Assembly (NCBI RefSeq): GCF_039545035.1
Contig: NZ_BAABRO010000009.1
Coordinates: forward strand, 62,001-126,000
Direction of reading: 5' to 3'
Length of the DNA stretch: 64,000 nucleotides
Source of the DNA: Novipirellula caenicola
Lineage (GTDB): Bacteria; Planctomycetota; Planctomycetia; Pirellulales; Pirellulaceae
The notes below the pieces were generated by a model that was not told where the DNA came from, searched no databases, and saw nothing but the letters and a program-made list of their open reading frames with translations. Positions 1 to 8,648 of the stretch are shown one piece after another (position 1 is the stretch's first letter; each line of letters opens with the position of its first letter). The position numbers and the translations under genes were made by a program.

Positions 1-2144
1 GTCCGACTTGCGACCTTGTTACCAAGGAACGCGCCCAAGATAGAGGCGCCGAAGGACAGCACCGTCGACAATTTTGCTTGCGAGTACTGTTCTTCTTCCA
101 CCGCGATTCGGTCGTTGGCTGCTTTCAAACGTTTATCCAACGCTTTCATCTTTGTCGCAAACTTGTCACGCAGTTTTTCAGTTTCTAAGTCCCGCTCTTC
201 GCGCGCTGCTTGTTGAAAAAACGCTCTCGCTTGTCCTTCATCGAGTCCTCCGGGAGCGTAGTTGCCGATCAACGGACTCTTGTAAAGCGTCATCGCATAA
301 TGCCGGTACAGGAAATCCTTGAACTGTTTTTCGTAGCTTTTGAATTTCTTGGCGTTTCGCAATTCATTCGGCAGGTCGCTGAATACGTACTCCTCGTCCG
401 CTTGGTCCGAAAGCTCGGCGTCCTCGGGAATCGGCTCGCTCGCCTGCCACAATTCGTCGGGAACTCCGCTACCACATCGCACGATCAGTTTTACATCTTG
501 CCACGAGTCGAGATCGGCCGATGCACGGACGTGATGCAGCGTGCCTTCGGCGTAAACGGCGGGTCGGTAAACAAGCCGGCTGCCGTCGAGTGCGGACTCG
601 GTGGCGACAAGGAATTTCTCCTTCACGCCACTCGGGACAACCGGTCGAGTCGGCGTCGAGGAAGTGTCGTCAAGTGTTTCGGTGTTGGCTTCTTTGCGTT
701 GGTCTTGCAGTTTCTTTTTGCGGTCGGCCATCAGGCGACCGATTTGGTCGCGGGCCAGTGGTCCGGCCAAAAACGACAGCGCCCAGCGAGTTTGGAAGGT
801 GCTCGGGGCGTCATCGTGAACATTGTTCATCAGGAAGACGCGATTGCCGAGCGCCGCGAGTTTCTGTTCCATCGCGGCACGATCAAACGGTTGGCCTGAT
901 TGGGCTGCGGATCCCTCAAGTCCTTCGAGCACACGTGCTTTATCGCGTTCGGTTTGCAATCGCCCTAGAAACCATGTGCCGATGTTCGAGAGTCCTTTGT
1001 AGTCCAGGTCGACTGGGTTTTGCGTCGCCAGCGTGATGCCTAGACCGAAGGCGCGTGCTTGTTTCAGCAGTGTTAACATCGGAGGTTTCGATGGCGGATT
1101 GGAAACCGGCGGAAAGTAGCCTGCGACTTCGTCCATGTAAAACATCGCTCGCAGCGAACTGGTGCCGCTCTGGGTTCGCATCCACGCCAGCAGTTCGTTC
1201 AGCAGGATGGTGACGAAAAACATTCGCTCGCTGTCGGTCAGATGGGCGATCGAAAGGATCGTGAGTCGCGGTTTGCCCTCGTCGGTGTAAAGCAATTTGG
1301 ATATCGATAGTGGTTCTCCTTCGAGCCATGTCGAAAACGCGGGCGATGCAAGCAAGTTGTTCAATTGCATCGCCAACTTGGCCCGATCCGATGAGGACAT
1401 GAACGAGTCCAAATCGAGCACGCCGACTCGCTGGATCGGGGGTGATTGGATCAATCCGATCAGGTCGCCGATGTTGACGTTTTTGCCATCGCGCCAACAG
1501 ACATCCAAGATCGACGAGATCAAGATGTGTTCACGCGATAGCAGCGGATCGGCGTTGATTCCCATCAGTGTCAATAGTCCCGATGCCGCACCGGTGATTC
1601 GTTCACGCATTGCATCCGAGTCGTTAAGCAGTTCCGGCGGCGGTGCATCAAAGCTTTTCAGCACCGTCATTGGGATTCCCGCATTGCTGCCCGGGGTATA
1701 GATCGCAATGTCAACGCTGTCGCGGAATTTTGCGATCCGCTCGCCGTCTTGTCCCCAGCTGGCCAACCCCTTTCGCCACGTCGTTGCTTTGTCGGCTGCC
1801 AATTCGTCGAGCGTCATGGCTTTGCGGGTCGCTTCGCCGGAATCCAACCACGGTTTGAAATCTTCCGGCTGCAGTTTGGGAAAGGTCAGCAACAGGTTGC
1901 CCAAGTCGCCTTTGGGGTCCACGCAGATTGCGGGGATGCCATCGATCGCGGCCTCTTCCAACAGCGAAAGACACAGGCCGGTTTTGCCGCTGCCGGTCAT
2001 CCCCACACACATCGCATGCGTGCACAGATCCTTGGCGTCGTACATCAGCAAATCATCGCTGAGTTTGTCATGGGCAAGATCGTAATGGCGACCGAGATAA
2101 AACGAGGCCAGTTTCTCGAAAACATCGGGAGAGGGAGATGACAT
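1..2144 (-). CDS. HerA/VirB4-like ATP-binding protein (C-terminus cut by the window edge)
   Basis: This is an open frame on the minus strand that starts at an ATG and runs off the left edge, giving about 714 visible residues. A Walker A motif (GMTGSGKTG) lies at residues 48-56, followed by a VDPKGDLGN stretch. A Walker B-like FYMDEVAGYFPP and a later LATQNPVDLDYK segment follow. This layout is that of HerA/FtsK-type DNA- or protein-translocating ATPases (DUF87/DUF853-like). The C-terminal part is rich in Glu, Lys and Arg, looks like a coiled coil, and is followed by a small-residue hydrophobic segment (SFGASILGAFLG) that may insert in or contact a membrane. The conserved ATPase core makes the fold fairly sure; the cargo is unknown. 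No NurA-like nuclease is visible beside it, so a repair role is not supported here. Confidence 0.8.
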   Translation of the reverse strand, partial: MSSPSPDVFEKLASFYLGRHYDLAHDKLSDDLLMYDAKDLCTHAMCVGMTGSGKTGLCLSLLEEAAIDGIPAICVDPKGDLGNLLLTFPKLQPEDFKPWLDSGEATRKAMTLDELAADKATTWRKGLASWGQDGERIAKFRDSVDIAIYTPGSNAGIPMTVLKSFDAPPPELLNDSDAMRERITGAASGLLTLMGINADPLLSREHILISSILDVCWRDGKNVNIGDLIGLIQSPPIQRVGVLDLDSFMSSSDRAKLAMQLNNLLASPAFSTWLEGEPLSISKLLYTDEGKPRLTILSIAHLTDSERMFFVTILLNELLAWMRTQSGTSSLRAMFYMDEVAGYFPPVSNPPSKPPMLTLLKQARAFGLGITLATQNPVDLDYKGLSNIGTWFLGRLQTERDKARVLEGLEGSAAQSGQPFDRAAMEQKLAALGNRVFLMNNVHDDAPSTFQTRWALSFLAGPLARDQIGRLMADRKKKLQDQRKEANTETLDDTSSTPTRPVVPSGVKEKFLVATESALDGSRLVYRPAVYAEGTLHHVRASADLDSWQDVKLIVRCGSGVPDELWQASEPIPEDAELSDQADEEYVFSDLPNELRNAKKFKSYEKQFKDFLYRHYAMTLYKSPLIGNYAPGGLDEGQARAFFQQAAREERDLETEKLRDKFATKMKALDKRLKAANDRIAVEEEQYSQAKLSTVLSFGASILGAFLGNKVASR

Positions 2145-2399
2145 GGCTAACGTGATGTCCAACGAGTGAGAAAATGAGCGAACGAGAAACCAGCAAACAA
2201 CAAGCGAACTCGATGGATCACGATCACTATCGATTTGGCAAGGGATTGTTGGTGCACGTGGCGGATCCGTTGTCCGCCCACGCATTGGTAAATCTTAACC
2301 GAAAAAGGGATGGTCGCGGACGACGCTCGGGCGCGCTATGATACCGACCTTCGACTGGCACGCCCTTTCCTCTTCTGCCTCCTTTTTGACGACACTGCC

Positions 2400-3239
2400 A
2401 TGCTTGATTTGTTCGACAAGATTGAAGACGCTTGTAAAAAAATTCGAAGTGAGTTTTCTAAAACGCCGAAGGTCGGTATCATCTTGGGCACCGGGCTGGG
2501 CGGACTTGCCGAACAGATCGAAGTCGAAGCCTCATTCGAATACGGGGACATTCCCCATTTCCCGACTTCGACGGCAACAAGCCATCGAGGACGCTTGGTA
2601 TGCGGGCAATTAGCCGGCGTACCAGTCGTGGCCATGGAGGGCCGTTTTCATCAATACGAAGGCTACCCTCTAAAGCAAATCACGCTTCCGGTCCGCGTCT
2701 TCAAAGCACTCGGTGCCGAGATGCTTGTCGTCAGTAACGCGTGTGGCGGTTTGAATCCTTATTTTTCAAACGGCGACATCATGGTCATCGAAGACCAAAT
2801 CAATTTGATGGGCGACAACCCTCTTATTGGTGTCAACGATGATCGATTGGGGCCTCGCTTTCCCGATATGTGCGAACCGTACGATCAACAATGGATCGAT
2901 CGCACAATGGAATTGGCTCGCCGCGAATCGATTCCCATTCATAAAGGCGTCTTTGTTGCGGTCACCGGACCTAATCTCGAAACGCGTGCCGAGTATCGTT
3001 TTCTGAGAATGATTGGTGCCGATGTCGTCGGGATGAGCACGGTTCCCGAAACCATCGTCGCGGTACACTGCGGGCTGAAAGTGGTTGGGCTGAGTGTGAT
3101 TACCGACATGTGTTTGCCCGACGCGCTCAAACCTGCCGACGTAAGCGAAATCATTGCGACGGCAAATGCCGCGGCACCGAAATTGGAAACGTTGGTTCGC
3201 GGGATCGTCAGCGAAGCTGGCCAAGTCCGCATCGCGTAG
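2400..3239 (+). CDS. Purine nucleoside phosphorylase, paralogue 1 (MTAP-like base-site residues)
   Basis: The 279-residue product is a trimeric (PNP-I) purine nucleoside phosphorylase, which splits purine nucleosides with phosphate into base and ribose-1-phosphate. Visible family motifs are ILGTGLGG (phosphate loop), SHRGRLV, EGRFHQYEGY, VSNACGGLNP, TGPNLETRAEY and GADVVGMSTVPE. I chose the ATG at 2400 because homology to the family begins there; an in-frame GTG/ATG region from 2310 adds 30 residues without family character. At the position of human PNP Asn243 this protein has Asp236 (in SVITDMC), and the human His257 position appears to be Val or Asp. Both changes resemble methylthioadenosine phosphorylase, but the Glu of LETRAE is kept as in PNP. 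A 6-oxopurine versus adenine-nucleoside preference is therefore open. A second paralogue follows directly. Confidence 0.88.
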   Translation: MLDLFDKIEDACKKIRSEFSKTPKVGIILGTGLGGLAEQIEVEASFEYGDIPHFPTSTATSHRGRLVCGQLAGVPVVAMEGRFHQYEGYPLKQITLPVRVFKALGAEMLVVSNACGGLNPYFSNGDIMVIEDQINLMGDNPLIGVNDDRLGPRFPDMCEPYDQQWIDRTMELARRESIPIHKGVFVAVTGPNLETRAEYRFLRMIGADVVGMSTVPETIVAVHCGLKVVGLSVITDMCLPDALKPADVSEIIATANAAAPKLETLVRGIVSEAGQVRIA

Positions 3240-3344
3240 TGCAGTTATTTACTTTGCGTCACCCGCGGTCAAAACGGACAAGTCACGGAATGGTTGACGT
3301 CCAGCATGACTTTTAAGAGCAACAGGATGCGGCAAAATCGTTTC

Positions 3345-4256
3345 ATGGATGATCTCTCCAACGAGAACCGCTATCTCGATCACGTCGATCAGGCAGCTCA
3401 GTTTCTGCGTCGCCAATCCGATCGCGTCCCTGCCGTCGCAATCATTCTAGGCAGCGGGCTCGGCGGATTGGCCGAAAAAATCCAATATCCGGTGGCAGTC
3501 CCTTTTCCGGACATTCCTGGGTTTGCCGCGTCGACGGCGTCAGGGCACCGTGGTCAACTCATTTTGGGGGAATTGGAACAGACGCTCGTGGTGGCCATGG
3601 CCGGCCGCTTTCATCGTTACGAAGGTTGGAGCCGAGCAGAGGTCTCGTTTCCCGTGCATGTGATGGCCCGACTCGGCGCGACACAGTTGGTGGTCAGCAA
3701 CGCCGCAGGCGGAGTGAACCCAAAGCTGAAAGTCGGCGATATCGTGGTGATTCGCGATCATTTGGACTTTATGCGAGGCGGGTTTGGGGTTGCGAATTTG
3801 CCTTCATTTCATTTGGATGTTCCTGCGGACGTTTCCGAAGTTTCGCCGCTGCGTCATGGTGATGTTTATGATCGCGAGTTGTCCGCGATCGCGATGCAGG
3901 CGTCACGCGAGAGTAACTTCGCCGCATACGAGGGGACTTATTTGGCGACGCTTGGACCCAATTACGAAACACGAGCCGAATACCGAATGATGCGGCGAAT
4001 CGGGGCCGATGTGGCTGGGATGAGCACGGTTCCTGAGGTTTTAGCCGCTGCGAACTTGGGAATGCGAACGTTAGGATTGTCGATGGTCAGCAACGTGGCG
4101 AACCCCGATTCGGCGGTTGCTGCGAGTCATGATGAAGTTCTCGCTGCAGGCCGCGCCGCAGAAGGTAAAATGGAAGCGATCGTCCGCGCGGTGTTGCGAA
4201 ATACCTGCTCGCACTCGACAGGATTGCCCGCCTCCAATGCAGGCCAGTCCAAGTAA
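3345..4256 (+). CDS. Purine nucleoside phosphorylase, paralogue 2 (canonical Asn/His residues)
   Basis: This 303-residue protein is of the same trimeric PNP family as its upstream neighbour: IILGSGLGG, GHRGQLILG, AGRFHRYEGW, VSNAAGGVNP, LGPNYETRAEY and GADVAGMSTVPE are all present. Here the human Asn243 position is Asn250 (SMVSN) and the His257 position is His (ASHDEV), as in classical guanosine/inosine phosphorylases. In-frame starts also exist at 3294 and 3327; I prefer 3345 because it gives an N-terminus comparable with paralogue 1, but no strong ribosome site decides it. The C-terminus carries about 15 extra polar residues. The gap to the first gene is only about 100 bases, so the two are probably co-transcribed and arose by duplication. 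Confidence 0.87.
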   Translation: MDDLSNENRYLDHVDQAAQFLRRQSDRVPAVAIILGSGLGGLAEKIQYPVAVPFPDIPGFAASTASGHRGQLILGELEQTLVVAMAGRFHRYEGWSRAEVSFPVHVMARLGATQLVVSNAAGGVNPKLKVGDIVVIRDHLDFMRGGFGVANLPSFHLDVPADVSEVSPLRHGDVYDRELSAIAMQASRESNFAAYEGTYLATLGPNYETRAEYRMMRRIGADVAGMSTVPEVLAAANLGMRTLGLSMVSNVANPDSAVAASHDEVLAAGRAAEGKMEAIVRAVLRNTCSHSTGLPASNAGQSK

Positions 4257-4301
4257 ATGCATTGCTCATGCGGAACTTTGCTTGTATTCCGTTCGTAGTT
4301 G

Positions 4302-4370
4302 TAGCGGAAGTCGTCAAGACTTTCGTTGTATAAGCCAAACGATCCGAAACTCTTGACGAGTTCCGCTACC
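4302..4370. repeat. Dispersed palindromic element, copy 1 (69 bp)
   Basis: A 25-base left arm (4302-4326, beginning GTAGCGGAAGTCGTCAAGAC) and a right arm (4346-4370) are inverted copies matching at 23 of 25 bases around a 19-base spacer. The same arm occurs at 5214, 25701 and, as a single arm, at 43772. The placement between genes suggests a REP/MITE-like non-autonomous element or a shared transcript-end hairpin. Confidence 0.8.
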
Positions 4371-4438
4371 CGAAAATCGAGATGTAAGCAGCCCACTAGC
4401 CGCGTTTCCCCACCACCAAAAAACAGAGTCATTGTTTT

Positions 4439-5194
4439 ATGTCTGCCGATGAAGCTGGATCATCGCTGAGCGGTGCACTGCCACCGCCGACGCATCAATT
4501 TTCGATGCAATCGATGAGCGACGCCGAATTGATCGCGGCGATTCACGCGGTGCCGACGTTCGCGGACCCCAATGTGCTTGCTCAGATCAAAATCGATGGA
4601 GCCAACGGTCAGCATGCGGCATTGATGCGATTGAATCATCCGGTGCGTCTTCAGATCGAAGGTTCGCTTGGAGATTATGCGTACGCATACAATGCCGAAG
4701 CGGATATCCGCCAAACCGGAAACGTCGGTCACGGAGTGGGCGAGGGCATGCGAAGCGGTGCGGTACGGATCCGTGGCAACGCGGGTGTCGGTGCGGGCGC
4801 AGCAATGTCGGGCGGCACGTTGGCGATCTATGGCCAATCAGGTGATCGCTGTGGCGCGGGGATGCGGTCGGGCGGCATCTTTGTTCGCGGCGATGTCGGT
4901 CACGAGGTTGGCGTGGGGGCGATTGGTGGCATGATCGTGATTGGTGGTGACGCCGGTCGAAATTTGGGGGACGCGATGAACAACGTCTCGGTGTTTATTC
5001 GTGGCAAGGCGGAAAGTTTGGCAGATGGCGTGACCGAGGCGCCGCTGCGTAAACGTGAACTGTTGCGACTCGGATTGTTACTGATCAATGCATCGATTCG
5101 CGGTGATGCAAAGGAGTTTCGTCGAGTGGTTCCCGAAGCGATGCTTCGCGCCGAAGAAGCCCGACGAGGCGAGGTTGCACCCAATTGGCGTTAG
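4439..5194 (+). CDS. GXGXG-motif protein (glutamate synthase C-terminal domain / MgsB / FwdC-like beta-helix)
   Basis: A 251-residue protein. Its centre (about residues 85-190) is a run of Gly-rich repeats such as GHGVGEGMRSG, GVGAGAAMSGG, GDRCGAGMRSGG and GHEVGVGAIGG. This is the signature of the right-handed parallel beta-helix GXGXG domain, which forms the C-terminal part of GltB and stands alone as the MgsB subunit of N-methylglutamate synthase or in formylmethanofuran dehydrogenase C. In the known enzymes it is a structural scaffold for an FMN TIM barrel. The next gene encodes a possible divergent barrel partner, but no class II glutamine amidotransferase is seen here. It starts with ATG at 4439. 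Palindromic repeats lie on both sides (4302 and 5214). The fold is fairly secure; the substrate is not known. Confidence 0.75.
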   Translation: MSADEAGSSLSGALPPPTHQFSMQSMSDAELIAAIHAVPTFADPNVLAQIKIDGANGQHAALMRLNHPVRLQIEGSLGDYAYAYNAEADIRQTGNVGHGVGEGMRSGAVRIRGNAGVGAGAAMSGGTLAIYGQSGDRCGAGMRSGGIFVRGDVGHEVGVGAIGGMIVIGGDAGRNLGDAMNNVSVFIRGKAESLADGVTEAPLRKRELLRLGLLLINASIRGDAKEFRRVVPEAMLRAEEARRGEVAPNWR

Positions 5195-5213
5195 AGCCTT
5201 TATTTGGAAACCG

Positions 5214-5282
5214 GTAGCGGAAGTCGTCAAGACTTTCGATCAAGCTTTATCACGGTCGAAATTCACGCACAAATTCCGCTAC
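5214..5282. repeat. Dispersed palindromic element, copy 2 (69 bp)
   Basis: The left arm is identical to copy 1 over GTAGCGGAAGTCGTCAAGAC and on to TTTCG. The right arm ends in the matching TTCCGCTAC but has drifted in the middle. The element is exactly as long as copy 1 and lies 19 bases past the stop of the GXGXG gene. Confidence 0.75.
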
Positions 5283-5373
5283 GATTTAGTCGTTATGGAT
5301 CGCTTGATTTACAAATCGGTTTTTCGTAGGCCTGCACAACCCATTTAGATTTGCCAGAACGGAACGCATCCTG

Positions 5374-6492
5374 ATGCAATTGAATCATCGACTCGCACCG
5401 CTGCATTTGTTGCCGCCACCGGTTTTTACTCCTTGGACCGGGGCGTTGGTCAATTCGCATCGCGGTTCGATTTCGCGAAAACAGGGCCAGGACATTCCGT
5501 TGCCGTTGCCGCTGTTTTGGTACGATCCGCCGTGGTACCAAATCACGATGGAACAAGCTGACAACTTGGCGGTGGCGGTCGGTGAACTTGATATCCTGGT
5601 GACCGCGATGCACCGTGATCTATCGGCCCCGCAAACCGAATCGATCTTCCATGCCGGCCGTCAAATCGAACCCGACGATTCCGGCAAATCACCAACCCAT
5701 CGTCGTTACCGCAGGATCGTCCCCTATCGGTCGGAGCGTTACGGGTTAACGGTCACCGATTTTGATGATGCCGATGTGGTGGATTTGCGTTTGATGATGG
5801 CGCGTGATGTGTCGGGACGCTTTGCCTATTCGCCGGCTCAAATCCAACGCTGGGAAGCCGCTCCGGCGACTTCTCCGGTTGCAGGTGGCGGGTGGGTGCC
5901 GGCTGCAACGTTTCCGCCCGATGTGGCATCAATGGAGCACTTGAAATCCAAGATCGACCAAATTCGCCGGTTGTCCGAATCGGCTGCGGTCTTTGTTTCG
6001 ATGGGGCCGTTCCGGATGGGAGACGAATTGCCAAAGCTTCTCGCGGCCGAGCCGGATGGATTGATCCTACGGCTAGACGAAATCCAGCTCGAAGGACTTG
6101 AATTGGCGGCCATCACCCGACGAGCACGCCAGATGATGAACGCCGAGAAATGTTCGGACATGCCGCTGTGGGTTGTCCCCGGCACCATCACGCCGGATGA
6201 CGCCGTCAAGCTTGTTGCCCTGGGCGCATCGGCGGTTGCGATTGATGATTGGTGCAACAATCTGATCATGCAGACACGCGATTCACAACCGGCAACCACA
6301 GCGGCGGCGACGTCCGGGGCCGCCCACCAATACGATCCACGCTGGGGTGATTTCGTCAAGGATCATTTGGGCGAGTTGACGGATCGCTTCTTGGGGTTGT
6401 TTGAATCGCTGCAAAGCGTCAGCGAAAATGAGCGACTCGGCAGCTTTAGCGGCACGTGGGCCAACGTGCTTGGCGTTCAGGGGTTGCGCTAG
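5374..6492 (+). CDS. Divergent FMN/glutamate-synthase-type TIM-barrel-like protein (tentative)
   Basis: A 372-residue protein that I recognise only weakly. From about residue 180 on it reads like the second half of a glutamate synthase or IMPDH-type barrel: a PPDVASMEHLKSKIDQIR segment, then LWVVPGTITPDDAVKLVALG and ASAVAIDDW, which line up with the DGGLKTG...KAAILGA stretch of GltB. The protein has only two cysteines, so the 3Fe-4S cluster of true glutamate synthases is absent. The N-terminal 170 residues are unfamiliar. Its position behind a GXGXG protein supports a glutamate-synthase-like pair. The stop overlaps the stop of nadE tail to tail. An inactive or re-purposed barrel is possible; the function is unassigned. 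Confidence 0.5.
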   Translation: MQLNHRLAPLHLLPPPVFTPWTGALVNSHRGSISRKQGQDIPLPLPLFWYDPPWYQITMEQADNLAVAVGELDILVTAMHRDLSAPQTESIFHAGRQIEPDDSGKSPTHRRYRRIVPYRSERYGLTVTDFDDADVVDLRLMMARDVSGRFAYSPAQIQRWEAAPATSPVAGGGWVPAATFPPDVASMEHLKSKIDQIRRLSESAAVFVSMGPFRMGDELPKLLAAEPDGLILRLDEIQLEGLELAAITRRARQMMNAEKCSDMPLWVVPGTITPDDAVKLVALGASAVAIDDWCNNLIMQTRDSQPATTAAATSGAAHQYDPRWGDFVKDHLGELTDRFLGLFESLQSVSENERLGSFSGTWANVLGVQGLR

Positions 6493-8483
6493 AACGCGTC
6501 GCTGTCGGCGTCACTGGGCATCCGCCAATCGCCGCGAGGCGACAAGCTAACCGATCCCACTTTGGGACCATCGGGAACGCAATTGCGTTTGAATTGGTTC
6601 TTGAAGAACCGGTCGAAAAACGTCTCGAGCGTGGCGTCAATGTCGGTGTGGGAGTGCGGTTGATCAAATTTCGCATGTTGGGCCAAGAAGCGAATGCGTT
6701 CGCGATCGCAGCCATAGCGAACGAAATGGTACAGAAAGAAGTCGTGCAGTTCGTAGGCACCAATCGATGCTTCGGTTTCCTGGCGAATCGTGCCATCGGC
6801 CGCTGGCGGCATCAGCTCAGGCGAAATCGGAGTGTCGGCGATTCGGTGCAACAGCTCAGATACCTCGCCCTCGAAGTAATGGTCGGCGGCATAGCGAACC
6901 AGGAATCGGACCAGCGTTTTGGGGATCGATGTATTGACGTTGTACATCGACATATGATCGGCGTTGTAGGTGGACCATCCGAGCGCCTGTTCGCTCATGT
7001 CGCCGGTGCCAAGCACAAACCCACGGTTCATCAACAACATCGTGCGAACGCGAGCTTGCACGTTTTCAAACTTCAAATCGGCGGTGCTGGGTGGCACATC
7101 AAGAAATGACTTTTGCAGCGATTCGGGGGTTGTATCGTGATCGATCTTGATTCCCAGCGGATTGTGATCGAGGGCGCGGAACGTATCGAGACACAATTGG
7201 CGGATGTCGATCGTTTCCCCTGTGATTTCGGTCAGCTCGATCAAGCGGTCGGCACTGGTTTTCGTATGCTGGGTCGTCCCATAGCCCGGCATCGTGATCC
7301 CACAGATATTGCGGCGAGGCAGCTCCATCGCGTCACACGCTCGCAGTGCCACCAGCAGTGCCAGCGTGCTGTCGAGACCGCCCGAGATGCCGATCGCGAG
7401 CGTGGTTGTTTTGGAAAGTCGAGACAATCGCTTGCATAATGCCGCCGATTGGATCGCAAAGATCTCTTCGCAGCGTGCTTCGAGTTCGCTAAACGCTTTG
7501 GGCACAAACGGATGGGCGTCGACGTTGCGAATCAGCGCAGGGGTGCGAGGCAGGGCAGCGTTTTCATCTTGTTCGATTTCGATCCAGCGATAGGCGGTGG
7601 TCAACGATTGTTTGCCATCATCGAACGAACCGGTCACGCGTCGATCGTGGGTCAGTTTGGCTAGGTCGACATCGACGGTGACGACGGTTTCGCTTTCATG
7701 CGTGGCAGCCGCTTGATCGGTAATCGTACGCGATTCGTCCAGGATCGATCCGTTTTCCGCGATCAAACAGTGGCCACCAAACACCAGATCCGAACTGGAT
7801 TCACCAGGGCCGGCCGAAGTGTAGGCATAGGCAGCGATGCAGCGGCCCGATTGGCTGCGGATCAAATCACGTCGCCACTGGACCTTGCCGATCGTCTCGT
7901 TGCTGGCCGAAAGATTCACCAGCACGTTGGCGCCGGCCAATGCAGCATGGCTGGACGGAGGGATCGGAGTCCAAAGGTCTTCGCAGATGTCGATTCCAAT
8001 CTTGGCATCGCCTTGTTGGAACAGCAAATCGGTTCCATAAGGAATCAAGCCGCCAAGCAGTTCGATCCATTGAGGGTCATTCGAGGAAGCAGCGCGAAAG
8101 TGTCGTCCTTCATAAAACTCACGATAGGTCGGCAAAAACGTTTTCGGAACAATGCCTTCGATTTGTCCGTTGCAAATCACTGCAGCCGCGTTCATCAGCG
8201 AATCGTCGATGGCAACCGGCAGCCCCACGATGACAGTTTGATTGGGACGTTGGCGTGTCGACGCGACCAAGGTTTCCAAAGCGTCGAGCGTCGCCGTTTG
8301 CAGGGAATCGGTCGCGAATAGGTCGCCGCAGGTGTATCCGGTCAGCCCCAATTCGGGAAACACAATCAAATCCGAATCACACGGATTCATCAACCGCATC
8401 ATCGCGGCAGCGTTCGCGGCAGGATTAGCGACGGAGACGACTGGCGACGCGACCGTGATCCGAAAGAAACCGTGAGCAGACAA
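6489..8483 (-). CDS. nadE: Glutamine-dependent NAD+ synthetase
   Basis: The 664-residue enzyme makes NAD+ from deamido-NAD+, ATP and glutamine. An N-terminal nitrilase-fold glutaminase carries the Glu-Lys-Cys triad: Glu44 in VFPELGLTGY, Lys114 in VPKTFLPTYREFYE and Cys167 in IGIDICEDLW. The C-terminal synthetase has the P-loop GISGGLDSTLALL, then FENVQARVRT, LGTGDMSEQALGWSTY and a C-terminal LSPRGDWRMPSD. Order and length match the Mycobacterium-type enzyme (about 680 residues). The start is TTG at 8483: an in-frame stop lies five codons upstream, AAAGG precedes it by about nine bases, and HGFFRI lines up with the HGFVRV of homologues. It converges on the barrel-like gene, overlapping by four bases. 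Confidence 0.96.
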   Translation of the reverse strand: MSAHGFFRITVASPVVSVANPAANAAAMMRLMNPCDSDLIVFPELGLTGYTCGDLFATDSLQTATLDALETLVASTRQRPNQTVIVGLPVAIDDSLMNAAAVICNGQIEGIVPKTFLPTYREFYEGRHFRAASSNDPQWIELLGGLIPYGTDLLFQQGDAKIGIDICEDLWTPIPPSSHAALAGANVLVNLSASNETIGKVQWRRDLIRSQSGRCIAAYAYTSAGPGESSSDLVFGGHCLIAENGSILDESRTITDQAAATHESETVVTVDVDLAKLTHDRRVTGSFDDGKQSLTTAYRWIEIEQDENAALPRTPALIRNVDAHPFVPKAFSELEARCEEIFAIQSAALCKRLSRLSKTTTLAIGISGGLDSTLALLVALRACDAMELPRRNICGITMPGYGTTQHTKTSADRLIELTEITGETIDIRQLCLDTFRALDHNPLGIKIDHDTTPESLQKSFLDVPPSTADLKFENVQARVRTMLLMNRGFVLGTGDMSEQALGWSTYNADHMSMYNVNTSIPKTLVRFLVRYAADHYFEGEVSELLHRIADTPISPELMPPAADGTIRQETEASIGAYELHDFFLYHFVRYGCDRERIRFLAQHAKFDQPHSHTDIDATLETFFDRFFKNQFKRNCVPDGPKVGSVSLSPRGDWRMPSDADSDAF

Positions 8484-8648
8484 ATCAAAAGGCCTTTAAG
8501 TATGGAAGATCGGCTCGATGGAGAGTCACATGATTTTACTCGCCAATCGCCACCGAAATAATGGGGAGTGTGCGGGTGAGGTTGAATTCCATTAAAGTCA
8601 GTCACTGAATCTGATCAACGACCTTTCCCCCCCACTGATAATCGCTGT

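Noticed and set aside
210-899. Plus-strand frame of 229 codons
   Set aside because: It lies antisense inside the HerA-like ATPase gene, whose Walker motifs fix the true strand; no family motif is visible in it.
6456-7109. Plus-strand frame of 217 codons
   Set aside because: It is antisense to nadE, which has complete catalytic motifs; composition is that of a shadow frame.
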